Of a stretch of 53,627 bases of DNA, positions 1-7,777 are shown one piece after another (the first letter of the stretch is position 1; each line of letters starts with the position of its first letter). The notes beneath the pieces were generated by a model. It was not told where the DNA came from, did no database searches, and saw nothing but the letters and a program-made list of their open reading frames with translations. The stretch lies in contig CAYWXK010000027.1 in the NCBI GenBank assembly GCA_964462515.1, forward strand, positions 1 to 53,627. Reading direction: 5' to 3'. A program made the translations under genes and the position numbers. The DNA comes from CAYWXK01 sp964462515 (GTDB lineage: Bacteria > Planctomycetota > Phycisphaerae > Sedimentisphaerales > Anaerobacaceae).

Positions 1-1135
1 AGGCGACGATGGAGCCATCCTGCTTTAACCCGAGCGAATGATACCCGCCAGCAGCAATGGCGATAAAGCCGCTATTGGGCTCTGAGATATTGCACTGGCC
101 ATCGTCGTTCTTTCCCCAGGCGACGATGGAGCCATCCTGCTTAAGAGCGAGCGAATGATACCCGCCAGCAGCGATGGCTGAAAAGTGCGTATTGGGCAAA
201 GGAATATTGCACTGGCCAGCGTTGTTCCTTCCCCAGGCGATGATGGAACCATCTTGCTNNNNNNNNNNNNNNNNNNNNNNNNNNNNNNNNNNNNNNNNNN
301 NNNNNNNNNNNNNNNNNNNNNNNNNNNNNNNNNNNNNNNNNNNNNNNNNNNNNNNNNNTAAGAGCGAGCGAATGACTCCCGCCAGCAGCGATGGCGATAA
401 AGCCGCTATTGGGCTCTGGGACATTGCACTGGCCGTCGCCGTTGCTTCCCCAGGCGACGATGGAGCCATCTTGCTTAAGAGCGAGCGAATGACTCCCGCC
501 AGCAGCGATGGCGATAAAGCCGCTATTGGGTTCAGGGATATTGCACTGGTCATTAGCGTTCCTTCCCCAGGCAACGATGGAACCATCCTGCTTGAGGCCA
601 AGATTGTGCGAGCTACCTGCTGCGATGGCTGAAAAGTGCGTATTGGGCGAAGGGATATTGCACTGGCTGTAATTGTTCCTTCCCCAAGCGACGATGGAGC
701 CATCCTGCTTTAACCCGAGCGAATGATACCCGCCAGCAGCGATGGCGATAAAGCCGCTATTTGGCTCAGGGATATCGCACTGGCCATTGCCGTTGTATCC
801 CCAGGCGACAATGGAGCCATCTTGCTTAAGAGCGAGCGAATGATACACGCCTACAGCTATGGCGATAAAGTCGCTATTGGGCGAAGGGATATTGCACTGG
901 CCATAGCTGTTGTTTCCCCAGGCGACGATGGAGCCATCTTGCTTTAACCCGAGCGAATGACTCCCGCCAGCAGCGATGGCGATAAAGCCGCTATTGGGCG
1001 AAGTGATATTGCACTTGCCTTCGTAGTTGTCTCCCCAGGCAACGATAGAGCCATCCTGCTTTAACCCGAGCGAATGACTCCCGCCAGCAGCGATGGCGAT
1101 AAAGCCGTCACTTAAGTCAACACCTACTACCTCGA
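1..1135 (-). repeat. 117-bp tandem repeats coding RCC1 units
   Basis: Copies recur every 117 bp, easily followed by the recurring GAGCCATC(C/T)TGCTT word on the plus strand. Copies differ by scattered substitutions, so the array is old but still similar enough to collapse in assembly. Confidence 0.9.
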
Positions 1136-1268
1136 TTCCCCAGCCGAGGATAGAGCCATCGGCGAAGGCAGGTTGGGTGATGCAAAAGGTGGCTAACAAA
1201 AGAAAGAGAAAAATTGCGATGCTCGATACTCGTGGTGCGTTGGGCGCAGTGCGTATTGCGTATTTCAT
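1..1268 (-). CDS. RCC1-type repeat protein, exported, 3'-truncated and gapped
   Basis: The protein is built from about nine visible 39-residue repeats (117 bp each) with the core QDGSIVAWG followed by a Cys/Asn-rich turn and GFIAIAAGGSHSLALK. This is the RCC1/alpha-tubulin-suppressor beta-propeller pattern. An N-terminal signal peptide (residues 1 to about 30, hydrophobic IAIFLFLLLATF) indicates export. I chose the ATG at 1266-1268 because GGAGG lies 8 bases upstream; an in-frame TTG further up would swallow that ribosome site. The gene runs off the left edge of the window. A 100-N gap at 259-358 breaks the frame, so the part at 1-258 must be read in a different frame from the rest. The n-region is encoded by a heptanucleotide tract. 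The ligand and function are unknown; RCC1 propellers are usually interaction modules. Confidence 0.85.
259..358. other. assembly gap of 100 N inside the repeat array
   Basis: Exactly 100 N, which looks like a placeholder length. The sequence ends in CATCTTGCT before the gap and resumes with TAAGAGCGAGCG after it. In the other repeat copies these two strings are directly adjacent. The real gap is therefore probably zero or a whole number of 117-bp units. Confidence 0.9.
1218..1268. repeat. heptanucleotide tract at the start of the RCC1 gene
   Basis: About seven degenerate 7-bp units (GATGCTC, GATACTC, GTGGTGC, GTTGGGC, GCAGTGC, GTATTGC, GTATTTC). It includes the start codon. On the minus strand it encodes the 7-residue blocks MKYAIRT and APNAPRV of the signal-peptide n-region. 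Confidence 0.75.
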
Positions 1269-1332
1269 TGTCCTATCCTCCAACTTGTATAAATCCTAAA
1301 TTCGAATAACCCAAAACCTCATTTTGGCAAAT

Positions 1333-1361
1333 TTTATAACAAATCATCGGGCTGGAAGCAA
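1333..1361 (-). promoter_or_regulatory. sigma-70-like promoter for the RCC1 gene
   Basis: Minus strand TTGCTT, 17-bp spacer, TATAAA, about 65 bp upstream of the start codon. The rest of the 311-bp interval 1269-1579 holds no gene that I can support. Confidence 0.5.
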
Positions 1362-1579
1362 GAAGAAAATACAGAAATTTCTGTTTTTGATTCGATAATT
1401 GCTTTAAGCATTGGCAGCAGATTAAGAATTGCTATTTTAGAAGGATATAGCTCATGTGGCTTCTTGCGAAAGCAACAAGAAGAAGGCTATTCTATCTTTT
1501 GAATCCTTTGTTCTGTATTCTACGTTCTGTGTGCGGTTTTTAGCCGGTTTTCGCTTGCGGGCGTTGGCTATCGGAGAAT

Positions 1580-2269
1580 TTACCAGATTCCTGGAACAAG
1601 CCTGTATCGAACCTTTTCAGTGTATGCCTTGTATCCTTCGAGTTCTGCGTGCAAAGTCTTGTCCTCCAGATAGGTTCGAATAATAATGATAATTGTCAGA
1701 GCCACCCCCGGAACAAGTGCCCATAGTGAGCCGAGGGCAAGAGGAACACTAACAAATAGAATAATAACGCCTACATACATTGGGTGGCGAACATATCTGT
1801 ATGGCCCTGTAGTAATAACTTTATGGCCTCTATCCTTCTGGATTTCCACTACCCGTGAAAGATAGGTGTTCTCTCGCATAACATAAAAAATTAAAATAAA
1901 TGATGCGATTATGGCTGCGAAGCCAGCCGCTTTGATGGGTGTCGCTATCTGCGACCAGCGGTATTTGACCGCGTCTATCCCGGGCAATATAAGAAATGGT
2001 ATAGAAATAATAGTGCCTGTTAACACTATAATCTTGTCCCAGCTTTTGGCGGATTTTTTTAAGAAGGTCATTCGTTCTTTCAGCAGGTCAGGATTATTTT
2101 TCTTTAGCCAGGCTGCAAGTGCTGTTGAAAAAGAGAATTGAAGAATGATATAGAGCCAGGCTTCAGGCCAGTTAATTGTTCCTGCTGAGCCGAAAAGCAT
2201 TGTCGAGACAACAATGATGCCGATTGCCAACCTGGCAATTATTCTGGTTGTGGAGACTTCCGATGGCAT
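1580..2269 (-). CDS. isoprenylcysteine carboxyl methyltransferase family membrane protein
   Basis: A 229-residue integral membrane protein with about five hydrophobic segments. It carries the family signature TGPYRYVRHPMYVGVIILF (about residues 153-171), where the Arg-His-Pro and following helix bind S-adenosylmethionine in ICMT/PEMT enzymes. The C-terminal ED(K)TL...GYKAYTEKVRYRLVPGIW is also typical. Bacterial members are annotated as ICMT/PEMT-like methyltransferases. The substrate cannot be told from sequence; bacteria lack prenylated CaaX proteins, so phospholipid or small-molecule methylation is more likely. It stands alone on the minus strand, 55 bp downstream of a small membrane gene in the same direction, with which it could be co-transcribed. 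Confidence 0.8.
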   Translation of the reverse strand: MPSEVSTTRIIARLAIGIIVVSTMLFGSAGTINWPEAWLYIILQFSFSTALAAWLKKNNPDLLKERMTFLKKSAKSWDKIIVLTGTIISIPFLILPGIDAVKYRWSQIATPIKAAGFAAIIASFILIFYVMRENTYLSRVVEIQKDRGHKVITTGPYRYVRHPMYVGVIILFVSVPLALGSLWALVPGVALTIIIIIRTYLEDKTLHAELEGYKAYTEKVRYRLVPGIW

Positions 2270-2323
2270 TACTTTTTTCTTCCGTTGTAGTGCGCAGCGA
2301 CAAAAACTAAGCAGAACAATTTA

Positions 2324-2572
2324 TTAGCTGGGTTTTGGTGTTTTGTCAGCTTTGAAGCCGGATAGTATCAGAAGTAATCCCACTACCGCCATTGCGTAAA
2401 GATAGACCGAGTCCATCCAGGGCAGATATTTGAATATACTTTGCGACCTTGTAACGATGTTGTCGGTCTGGTTGCCGGCGATGGGCCAGTGCAGCAGTAT
2501 GTGGTGCATAACGGGGACGAGAATGCCCAGGAACCAAGCCGCAATCCCAAGTCCTATTTTCGTGCAATTCAT
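2324..2572 (-). CDS. small two-helix membrane protein, unknown
   Basis: An 82-residue protein starting MNCTKIGLGIAAWFLGIL, with a hydrophobic helix near residues 7-26 and another near residues 56-72 (YLYAMAVVGLLLIL), and a lysine-rich C-terminus. I chose the ATG at 2570-2572 because AAGGAG lies about 9 bases upstream. A longer in-frame version (to 2680) would add an arginine-rich stretch encoded by an imperfect hairpin and has no ribosome site. It is not recognised as a known family. Same strand and close to the methyltransferase-like gene. Confidence 0.6.
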   Translation of the reverse strand: MNCTKIGLGIAAWFLGILVPVMHHILLHWPIAGNQTDNIVTRSQSIFKYLPWMDSVYLYAMAVVGLLLILSGFKADKTPKPS

Positions 2573-2621
2573 TTTGTTCGTGCTCCTTTCTTCTGGCTTA
2601 TTTATGCGTTTGAGATTGCTT

Positions 2622-2702
2622 CGCCCCCGCCGTTTTGCTTTGCCTGCTGCCTCGTCTTGCGTCGAGAGACGCAGAGGCAAGCAAAAACGAGGCAGCGGGG
2701 GC
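2622..2702. repeat. large imperfect inverted repeat
   Basis: GCCCCCGCCGTTTTGC on the left pairs with a degenerate complement on the right (AAGCAAAAACGAGGCAG then CGGGGGC). An inner perfect hairpin GCGTC-GAGA-GACGC sits at the centre. It lies just upstream of the small membrane gene and resembles an intergenic palindromic element rather than a terminator, since no T-run follows. Confidence 0.5.
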
Positions 2703-2795
2703 TCGCAATGACAGAAAACTGATATTTATTTTTTAGAAACGGCACTACGTATCAATTCTCAAGTAATTCCTTCTTTCAAAAGTTCAAAGAAAATT

Positions 2796-3581
2796 TTACC
2801 GCGTAATTTTTAACTTTGGCAGGGCCTTTTGCAACTGGGCCACCTGCTCATCGCTGACCTGTGTTTGCGCAATGAAAAGCGTTTGCAAATTTGTAATGCC
2901 CTTCAGGGGTTCGAGGTCACTTACAGGGGTGCGGGCAATGTAGAGCCTTTGCAATTTTGTAAGTTCCATTAGAGGTTCGAGGTTAGTTACCTGCGTGACA
3001 TTTAGGTAAAGCGTTTGCATTCCTTTAAGGGCTGCTATCGGTTCAAGGTTACTTATCTGCGTGTCGTTAAGGTTAAGCCATTGCAGGTTAGTTAAAGTCT
3101 TTAGAGGTTCAATGTCGCGAACCAGTGTGCTGTTAAGGTAAAGCGTTTGCAGGTCGGTAAGCTCCTTTAGAGGTTCAACATCGCTAACCGATGTGGCGCT
3201 AAGGTTAAGCCGTTGCAGGCCGGTTAGCGGCCTTAGAGGTTCAATGTTACGAAGCGGCGTGTGGCTGATGTCAAGTGATTTGAGGTTTGTAAGGGTCTTT
3301 ATTGGCTGGAGGTCGGAAATCCCTGAACCGGATAAACTGAGCGTTGTTATTTTTTTGTAATCCTCATCGGTAAGGTCAGAAAACTCTTTGCCAAGCTGGC
3401 GTGCTGCGGCCTTGCGTATAATATCGGCGTCCCGTCCTGAGACTGGTAGAAGGATTTCAGTCGGTTTTTGTTCAGATTGAACGATGGTTTTCTGTGGTGG
3501 TTGTGGTTTTTTCTGGCTACAGGCCACAGCAAAGATAAATACAAACACCAAAGTAAAGCAGAATAACTTTATTGGTTCCAT
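2796..3581 (-). CDS. leucine-rich-repeat lipoprotein
   Basis: A 261-residue protein with a lipoprotein signal: hydrophobic LFCFTLVFVFIFAVACS, with lipobox AVAC and the modified Cys near residue 21. From about residue 75 it has seven 22-residue leucine-rich repeats of the form L(T/K)NLQ.LYLN.T.VSDLEPL, the bacterial internalin-like class. They fold as a solenoid used for protein binding. The start at 3581 is preceded by AGGGG at 5 bases; the longer in-frame start has none. The protein is expected on the inner face of an outer membrane or on the cell surface. Its binding partner is unknown. Confidence 0.85.
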   Translation of the reverse strand: MEPIKLFCFTLVFVFIFAVACSQKKPQPPQKTIVQSEQKPTEILLPVSGRDADIIRKAAARQLGKEFSDLTDEDYKKITTLSLSGSGISDLQPIKTLTNLKSLDISHTPLRNIEPLRPLTGLQRLNLSATSVSDVEPLKELTDLQTLYLNSTLVRDIEPLKTLTNLQWLNLNDTQISNLEPIAALKGMQTLYLNVTQVTNLEPLMELTKLQRLYIARTPVSDLEPLKGITNLQTLFIAQTQVSDEQVAQLQKALPKLKITR

Positions 3582-3779
3582 TTTTCCCCTGAGATTTCCC
3601 GTATTAAACGCCTGGCTACGCAAAGACAATCATACAAATTACGTGTAACAGATTATTCATAATTCTCCATATTTTCACTATAAAACGCGATTTTTTCTGA
3701 TTTTTCAGAAAGATTTTATAGCCAGAGTGCCAATGTATTTTAGCAATACAGGCAGACACAGATTTGAAAGGGCAGAATT

Positions 3780-4187
3780 ATGGAAAGATGTATGGATATG
3801 GTTGTTGCGATAGAAGAATCCGGCGTTGGTCTTGATAAGACGGCAGAGCCGCTGGATTTACCTTCGGTAGAGGCATCTGTGGTCTCGTTATTCGACCGCT
3901 TGCTATATTTTGTTGAGCCGGTCATAGAATATGCGATTGGGGTTCACATCGGCTTTGCAACCGGGTGGCTGCTTGGCCTGTGGGCTGGAAGTATATACGC
4001 GGAATATTTTGAGCCGGTGTGTATGGATGGCCTGAGTGAGCTTTTTTATTGGAGGCTGCTGCCATACAACACTGCGAAAAGCGGCGCAGTTATTGGAATA
4101 AGTGTGAGTATTATAACGGTGGCGATAATAAGAAAAAGAATCGGTCTTAAAGAAAGATTGGTAACCGGAAACCACAATAAACATTGA
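3780..4187 (+). CDS. putative membrane protein, unknown
   Basis: A 135-residue protein with an acidic N-terminal region (about residues 1-45), then two hydrophobic segments (about 58-75, VHIGFATGWLLGLWAGSIY, and about 100-118, GAVIGISVSIITVAII), and a basic C-terminus KRIGLKERL. It is not recognised. No strong ribosome site precedes the ATG, so the start is uncertain. It is the first of three same-strand small membrane genes (3780-4981) that may form an operon; the next begins 37 bp downstream. Confidence 0.5.
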   Translation: MERCMDMVVAIEESGVGLDKTAEPLDLPSVEASVVSLFDRLLYFVEPVIEYAIGVHIGFATGWLLGLWAGSIYAEYFEPVCMDGLSELFYWRLLPYNTAKSGAVIGISVSIITVAIIRKRIGLKERLVTGNHNKH

Positions 4188-4224
4188 CAGTATAAATTCC
4201 ACTTATAAAAAAAGGAGACAAACA

Positions 4225-4578
4225 ATGGACACATTTATGGCCTGGATTGTGCTGGCAGTATTGTCGGGTGCAAGCTGTGCGGCAGTAATAGCCGCTATTT
4301 TGAGGCCTGCGGGCGAGTTATTGAGAGTCAACTCATATATTTCCCCGGCCAGCAGGTTTTACCTGCGGGCATTCTGGCTGATTATGGCTCTGGCAACGCT
4401 CAGTGTTGTTATCGCAGCAGGAGAGCCAAGCGCAGAACAATCAAAATACTTTTTGGATTCCGTCTGGTGGATAGGTGAGCAGTGGAAGGGCGTCCTTCTG
4501 AGTATGGTCGCAGTCATTGGCGGATATGCTGTGCTTTTGAGCATTCTTTTCGCAGTGTTGGGGCGATACCGTGACTAA
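4225..4578 (+). CDS. putative three-helix membrane protein
   Basis: A 117-residue protein with three hydrophobic segments (about residues 5-25, 50-68 and 88-112). The start is clear: AAAGGAGAC is placed 6-7 bases before the ATG. Its 3' end overlaps the next gene by 8 bp, which implies translational coupling. Architecture and pairing suggest the two products form one membrane complex. No family is recognised. Confidence 0.65.
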   Translation: MDTFMAWIVLAVLSGASCAAVIAAILRPAGELLRVNSYISPASRFYLRAFWLIMALATLSVVIAAGEPSAEQSKYFLDSVWWIGEQWKGVLLSMVAVIGGYAVLLSILFAVLGRYRD

Positions 4579-4981
4579 TGAAACGTATCTATACGTATCG
4601 TACTTTGCCGCGGTTAGCCTGGGGCTGGTTTTAACTTTTGTGATTCTGGCAATACTTCGCGGGCCTCATAGCCAAGCTACGGCGATAGTTACAGCCAAAA
4701 AGGTCGGCTCTTTTATGAAGCGGATTTTCCCTTTGTGGCTGATTGTTGCGGTTTTACTGGCATTTATATCGGTAAGCTACATCGATTGCAGCCATAAGGA
4801 TTATCAACAGGTTGTAGCCGACCGAGGCCACCTGGTAAGCAAGACACGAGAGCAGGTATGGACGATGTTGGCGTGGCTGGCTGTAGCTTTATTTACTTAT
4901 TGCTTAATGCTGGTATTATTTCTGTGGGCGGTTGCAAGAAGGCGAAGGCATGAGGAGACGGTGAGACGGCTGGACGGTTAG
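4571..4981 (+). CDS. putative membrane protein, partner of the upstream gene
   Basis: A 136-residue protein with hydrophobic segments near residues 8-28, 53-70 and 94-118, and a very basic C-terminal tail (ARRRRHEETVRRLDG). It overlaps the upstream gene by 8 bp and may be coupled to it. The tail and stop codon lie in a period-8 tandem tract, so the C-terminus may have been extended or replaced by repeat growth. No family recognised. Confidence 0.6.
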   Translation: MTNETYLYVSYFAAVSLGLVLTFVILAILRGPHSQATAIVTAKKVGSFMKRIFPLWLIVAVLLAFISVSYIDCSHKDYQQVVADRGHLVSKTREQVWTMLAWLAVALFTYCLMLVLFLWAVARRRRHEETVRRLDG

Positions 4982-5001
4982 ACGATGGATGAAGGACGAG
5001 C
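4953..5001. repeat. degenerate period-8 tandem tract over a stop codon
   Basis: Units such as TGAGACGG, CTGGACGG and TTAGACGA run across the stop codon at 4979-4981. Word content resembles the heptanucleotide tracts elsewhere, but the period here is 8. Confidence 0.55.
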
Positions 5002-5016
5002 CGAAAATCGTAAGTC

Positions 5017-5805
5017 CTACATACTATCTGCTAACTCATAGAGTATCAGCGCTGACGCGACAATAGCTGCGGTTTCGGTCCGCAAAATTCGCGGGCCTAA
5101 ACTAATAGGAATTGCGCCGATGTCTCTCGCTTGCTCGACTTCCTTCTGGCTGAAGCCGCCTTCGGGGCCAATCATCAAAGCTACCGTTTCAGGCACGCCC
5201 TTGCCTATTGAGCGCAGAGCTTGCTGTAGAGTAACTGTGCCTTCGGCTGGCAGGGCGAAACCCTGCACTGTATCAAACCCGCCTTTGGCGGGCCAGGCGA
5301 TAAGGCGACAATCAAAGTCAACCAGTTTAGATAACGTCTGCTCGAAAGTGACAGGTTGTGACAAGTGTGGGATTCTGCCGCGGTGAGATTGTTCTGCTGC
5401 CTCGGTGATGATTTTTTGCCAGCGGGCGAATTTTTCCGGCTTCATAGCCGTATCTCGGACTAAGCTTCGCTCGGTAACGACCGGCACAAAGGCCGATACG
5501 CCGACTTCGGTGCATTTTTGCAGGACAAGCTCGAATTTGTCGCGGGTAAGCAAACTCTGAAATAACGTAATCTGCACTGTCGGCTCTCCGCAAGCCGGGC
5601 GTTTGGCTATAATCTGGCCGACCACTTCTTGGAGCCTGACTTTTGTTAAGGCGACATCATATTCCAGACCTTCGTTATCGAGAATAATGACATGTTCGCC
5701 TTCCGACAGGCGCAGGACATCGCGAATCTGGTGCGTCTGCTCTTTACCTACCAGCACCACTTTATCGTGGTGAAAACAATTCTTTGAAACGAAAAATCTG
5801 TTCAT
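5017..5805 (-). CDS. rsmE: 16S rRNA m3U1498 methyltransferase RsmE
   Basis: A 262-residue SPOUT-class enzyme that N3-methylates U1498 of 16S rRNA in the assembled 30S subunit. The N-terminal PUA-like part begins MNRFFVSKN, with THQIRDVLRLSEG near residue 30. The knotted C-terminal domain carries MIGPEGGFSQKE (about residue 208) and LGPRILRTETA (about residue 232), the SAM-binding knot. The start is set by AAGGAAC ahead of ATG; the longer in-frame start lacks a ribosome site and would run towards the Fic gene. Odd feature: between the DCRLIAWP strand and the GPEGG motif there is a longer linker than in E. coli RsmE, including VQGFALP encoded by a palindrome also found in the small terminase gene. 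Confidence 0.93.
   Translation of the reverse strand: MNRFFVSKNCFHHDKVVLVGKEQTHQIRDVLRLSEGEHVIILDNEGLEYDVALTKVRLQEVVGQIIAKRPACGEPTVQITLFQSLLTRDKFELVLQKCTEVGVSAFVPVVTERSLVRDTAMKPEKFARWQKIITEAAEQSHRGRIPHLSQPVTFEQTLSKLVDFDCRLIAWPAKGGFDTVQGFALPAEGTVTLQQALRSIGKGVPETVALMIGPEGGFSQKEVEQARDIGAIPISLGPRILRTETAAIVASALILYELADSM
5243..5281. repeat. palindromic element inside rsmE
   Basis: GCAGGGCGAAACCCTGC hairpin with flanks related to those of the copy in the small terminase gene at 19923-19961. Both are read in the same frame as (D)xVQGFALP. The element lies at a linker that looks expanded. Confidence 0.6.
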
Positions 5806-5839
5806 TGTTTGTTCCTTGTTGTTTTTCCGCACTTTGCTC

Positions 5840-6997
5840 TCAAAGAGGTTTTGTAATAATGTTGAGGACCTCCTCAGCAACGTAGATTCTATTACGTTTG
5901 GCGCTGGTTAGCTCTTTCAATATGCCGGCTCTTAGAAGTTTAGCAATGTTTTTTCTGGCAGTTACATAAGTGACATTGAAATATTTACTGACAAAGACTG
6001 CTGTGACTACGGGCCTCTCGATAAGAAGGTCAACCAGTCTTATCTGCAACGCAGACCTTTTTGTTATCTGGATGATTTTGTGATATTGTTGCTGCAGGTT
6101 CATCAATCGGCTGGCTCTATGGAAGGCGTCTTTTGATTGTTCAATAACACCACGCAAGAAAAACAATATCCATTCGGTCCACTGCCCGTGCGTGCTGACA
6201 CGCGACAGACGCTCATAATATTCCCGACGATTCCGCTCGAAATAGGCGCTAAGATACAATAACGGTTTATCCAGAATCCCCTTCGTGCATAACAGAAGGG
6301 TTATCAATAATCGACCAATTCTGCCGTTGCCGTCACAGAATGGATGAATAGCTTCAAACTGATAGTGAATCATTGCCAGCCATACAAGTACGGGTAAATC
6401 ATTCGGCGGCGTATTAATAAATTTCTCAAATGCATCAAGAGCTGTTATCATTTGTTCGGGTGGCGGTGGGATATAGCTTGCCTGCTCAATAGGACAGCCC
6501 TGCGAGCCAATCCAGTTCTGGACTTTCCTAAATTCTCCCGGCCGGTCACTCTCACCTCGGACTCCTTCAAGCAAAATCTGATGCAGTTCCCGAATCAGGC
6601 GCAGACATACCGGCAGCTCGTGGCAGCGTTTGAGTCCGTGCTGCAAAGCTTGCACATAGTTGGATACTTCTTTAACGTCCGGCGCTGTTGGTTCAGTTGC
6701 CGGCTGGTGCATCTCAAATAGATATATATCACGCAACTCTGCCTGTGTGCCCTCTATTCGGCTGGACATTTCGGCTTCTCTGCGGATAAAGGGCGTTATC
6801 AAGAGGTTGGGATTGGGTAGATTAAGCCCAATACCTTGCAATTGACCGATTGAACGGTCTGCATTCGATAAGGTGGTGATTATATCCGATGTCCATTCCA
6901 GACGTGGCGGCAAGTCCTTGGGCACAAAGGCCATCTGCTCCTTTATCGTAGGCACAAGATACCCAGAGGAATTGTCGGTTATGTCTAAGTGATTCAT
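5840..6997 (-). CDS. Fic family protein (AMP-transferase-like) with C-terminal winged helix
   Basis: A 385-residue Fic protein. The catalytic motif HPFCDGNGRIGR is near residues 217-228 and matches the full HPFx(D/E)GN(G/K)R consensus, so AMPylation or related nucleotide transfer to a target protein is expected. An N-terminal helix with SSRIEG (about residues 77-82) fits the class II inhibitory motif (S/T)xxxE(G/N), implying self-inhibition. The C-terminal 70 residues (RLVDLLIERPVVTAVFVSKYFNVTYVTARKNIAKL) look like a winged-helix DNA-binding domain. Fic proteins of this architecture are often thought to regulate their own gene, which fits the repeated palindromes upstream. The protein target is unknown. 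No antitoxin-like partner gene is adjacent. Confidence 0.93.
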   Translation of the reverse strand: MNHLDITDNSSGYLVPTIKEQMAFVPKDLPPRLEWTSDIITTLSNADRSIGQLQGIGLNLPNPNLLITPFIRREAEMSSRIEGTQAELRDIYLFEMHQPATEPTAPDVKEVSNYVQALQHGLKRCHELPVCLRLIRELHQILLEGVRGESDRPGEFRKVQNWIGSQGCPIEQASYIPPPPEQMITALDAFEKFINTPPNDLPVLVWLAMIHYQFEAIHPFCDGNGRIGRLLITLLLCTKGILDKPLLYLSAYFERNRREYYERLSRVSTHGQWTEWILFFLRGVIEQSKDAFHRASRLMNLQQQYHKIIQITKRSALQIRLVDLLIERPVVTAVFVSKYFNVTYVTARKNIAKLLRAGILKELTSAKRNRIYVAEEVLNIITKPL

Positions 6998-6999
6998 CC

Positions 7000-7061
7000 T
7001 TATTATACTTTCGTTTATTTATGAAAATCTTATTATACTTTTTGCCTATAAAGTATAATAA
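7000..7061. promoter_or_regulatory. operator-like array, proximal copy, upstream of the Fic gene
   Basis: Two TTATTATACTTT sites start exactly 30 bp apart (7000 and 7030). The second pairs with AAAGTATAATAA (7050-7061) as a perfect 12-bp inverted repeat with an 8-nt loop. On the minus strand each site contains TATAAT, so a binding protein would cover a -10 element of the Fic gene. Confidence 0.6.
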
Positions 7062-7139
7062 ATATGTGAAAATGCAATAAAATTTTGCTTCCGAAATATT
7101 TGTAATTTCATATCTTACGATTTTAGAAGGACTTATGGC

Positions 7140-7201
7140 TTATTATATTTTCGTTAAAAATTTTGATTTTTATTATGCTTTTTGGCTAAAAAATGTAATA
7201 A
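7140..7201. promoter_or_regulatory. operator-like array, distal diverged copy
   Basis: The same 62-bp layout as 7000-7061: sites TTATTATATTTT (7140) and TTATTATGCTTT (7170), again 30 bp apart, followed by an imperfect inverted arm ending GTAATAA. It appears to be a diverged duplicate of the proximal module. The rest of 6998-7323 is AT-rich and holds no gene. Confidence 0.55.
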
Positions 7202-7323
7202 GAGGTGATTTTACCTCTGCTACACAGACGGCGGATAAGAAACTACCTCAAAACAGTCAAATTGAGTCCGACAAAGCCATCATGCCCTTTTGTCACCCCT
7301 GAGTCCACAAGAGGTGCGGCAGA

Positions 7324-7584
7324 TTAATCCTTCCAACTCCACCATTTCAGAAGACAGAGATTATGTTTGTGACGTGAGAGGTAATATGTTGCACAGCGAA
7401 GTGCATACAAAACGCATCTATCCATTGGTGATGCTTTAGAAATACACAATTTTTCGTAAAGTTGCTGAGGGTTGCGGCCTTTGAGGTCGCCTGGAGATTT
7501 GACGCCGATTGCCCGCAAGTCCTGTGCAATTTTTCTGCCGATGCCCGGCAGGTCTTCAAGTTTTTGTAAAGAATGGTCAGTCAT
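7324..7584 (-). CDS. helix-hairpin-helix protein, Cdd1 (pathogenicity locus) family
   Basis: An 86-residue protein with an N-terminal helix-hairpin-helix (LEDLPGIGRKIAQDLRAIGV, residues 9-28), then the conserved run SPGDLKGRNPQQLYEKLC and a Cys-rich MDRCVLYALRCATYYLS ending LLKWWSWKD. This pattern and length match the Cdd1 family (PF11731), named from a Streptococcus locus. HhH motifs bind DNA non-specifically; the biological role of the family is not established. It is a single gene with its own promoter at 7629-7656. Confidence 0.85.
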   Translation of the reverse strand: MTDHSLQKLEDLPGIGRKIAQDLRAIGVKSPGDLKGRNPQQLYEKLCISKASPMDRCVLYALRCATYYLSRHKHNLCLLKWWSWKD

Positions 7585-7628
7585 CTTATACTTTTTTCTG
7601 CTTCGATACTTTGCGATAGCTGCGCGTG

Positions 7629-7656
7629 ATTATACGTAGCAAAGACCTTTGGTCAA
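7629..7656 (-). promoter_or_regulatory. sigma-70-like promoter for the Cdd1 gene
   Basis: Minus strand TTGACC, 16-bp spacer, TATAAT, placed about 45 bp upstream of the start codon. Confidence 0.6.
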
Positions 7657-7777
7657 GCTCATCTTTGCAATCAAACTGTTTTTCCAATAGTCTGTCTGCT
7701 CTAACAAAGCTGCCAGGAGTATGCCGGCGGCTTTGCAGATAGATAAAGCCGATTGCTGATGTCACGCTTCTGCCGAA

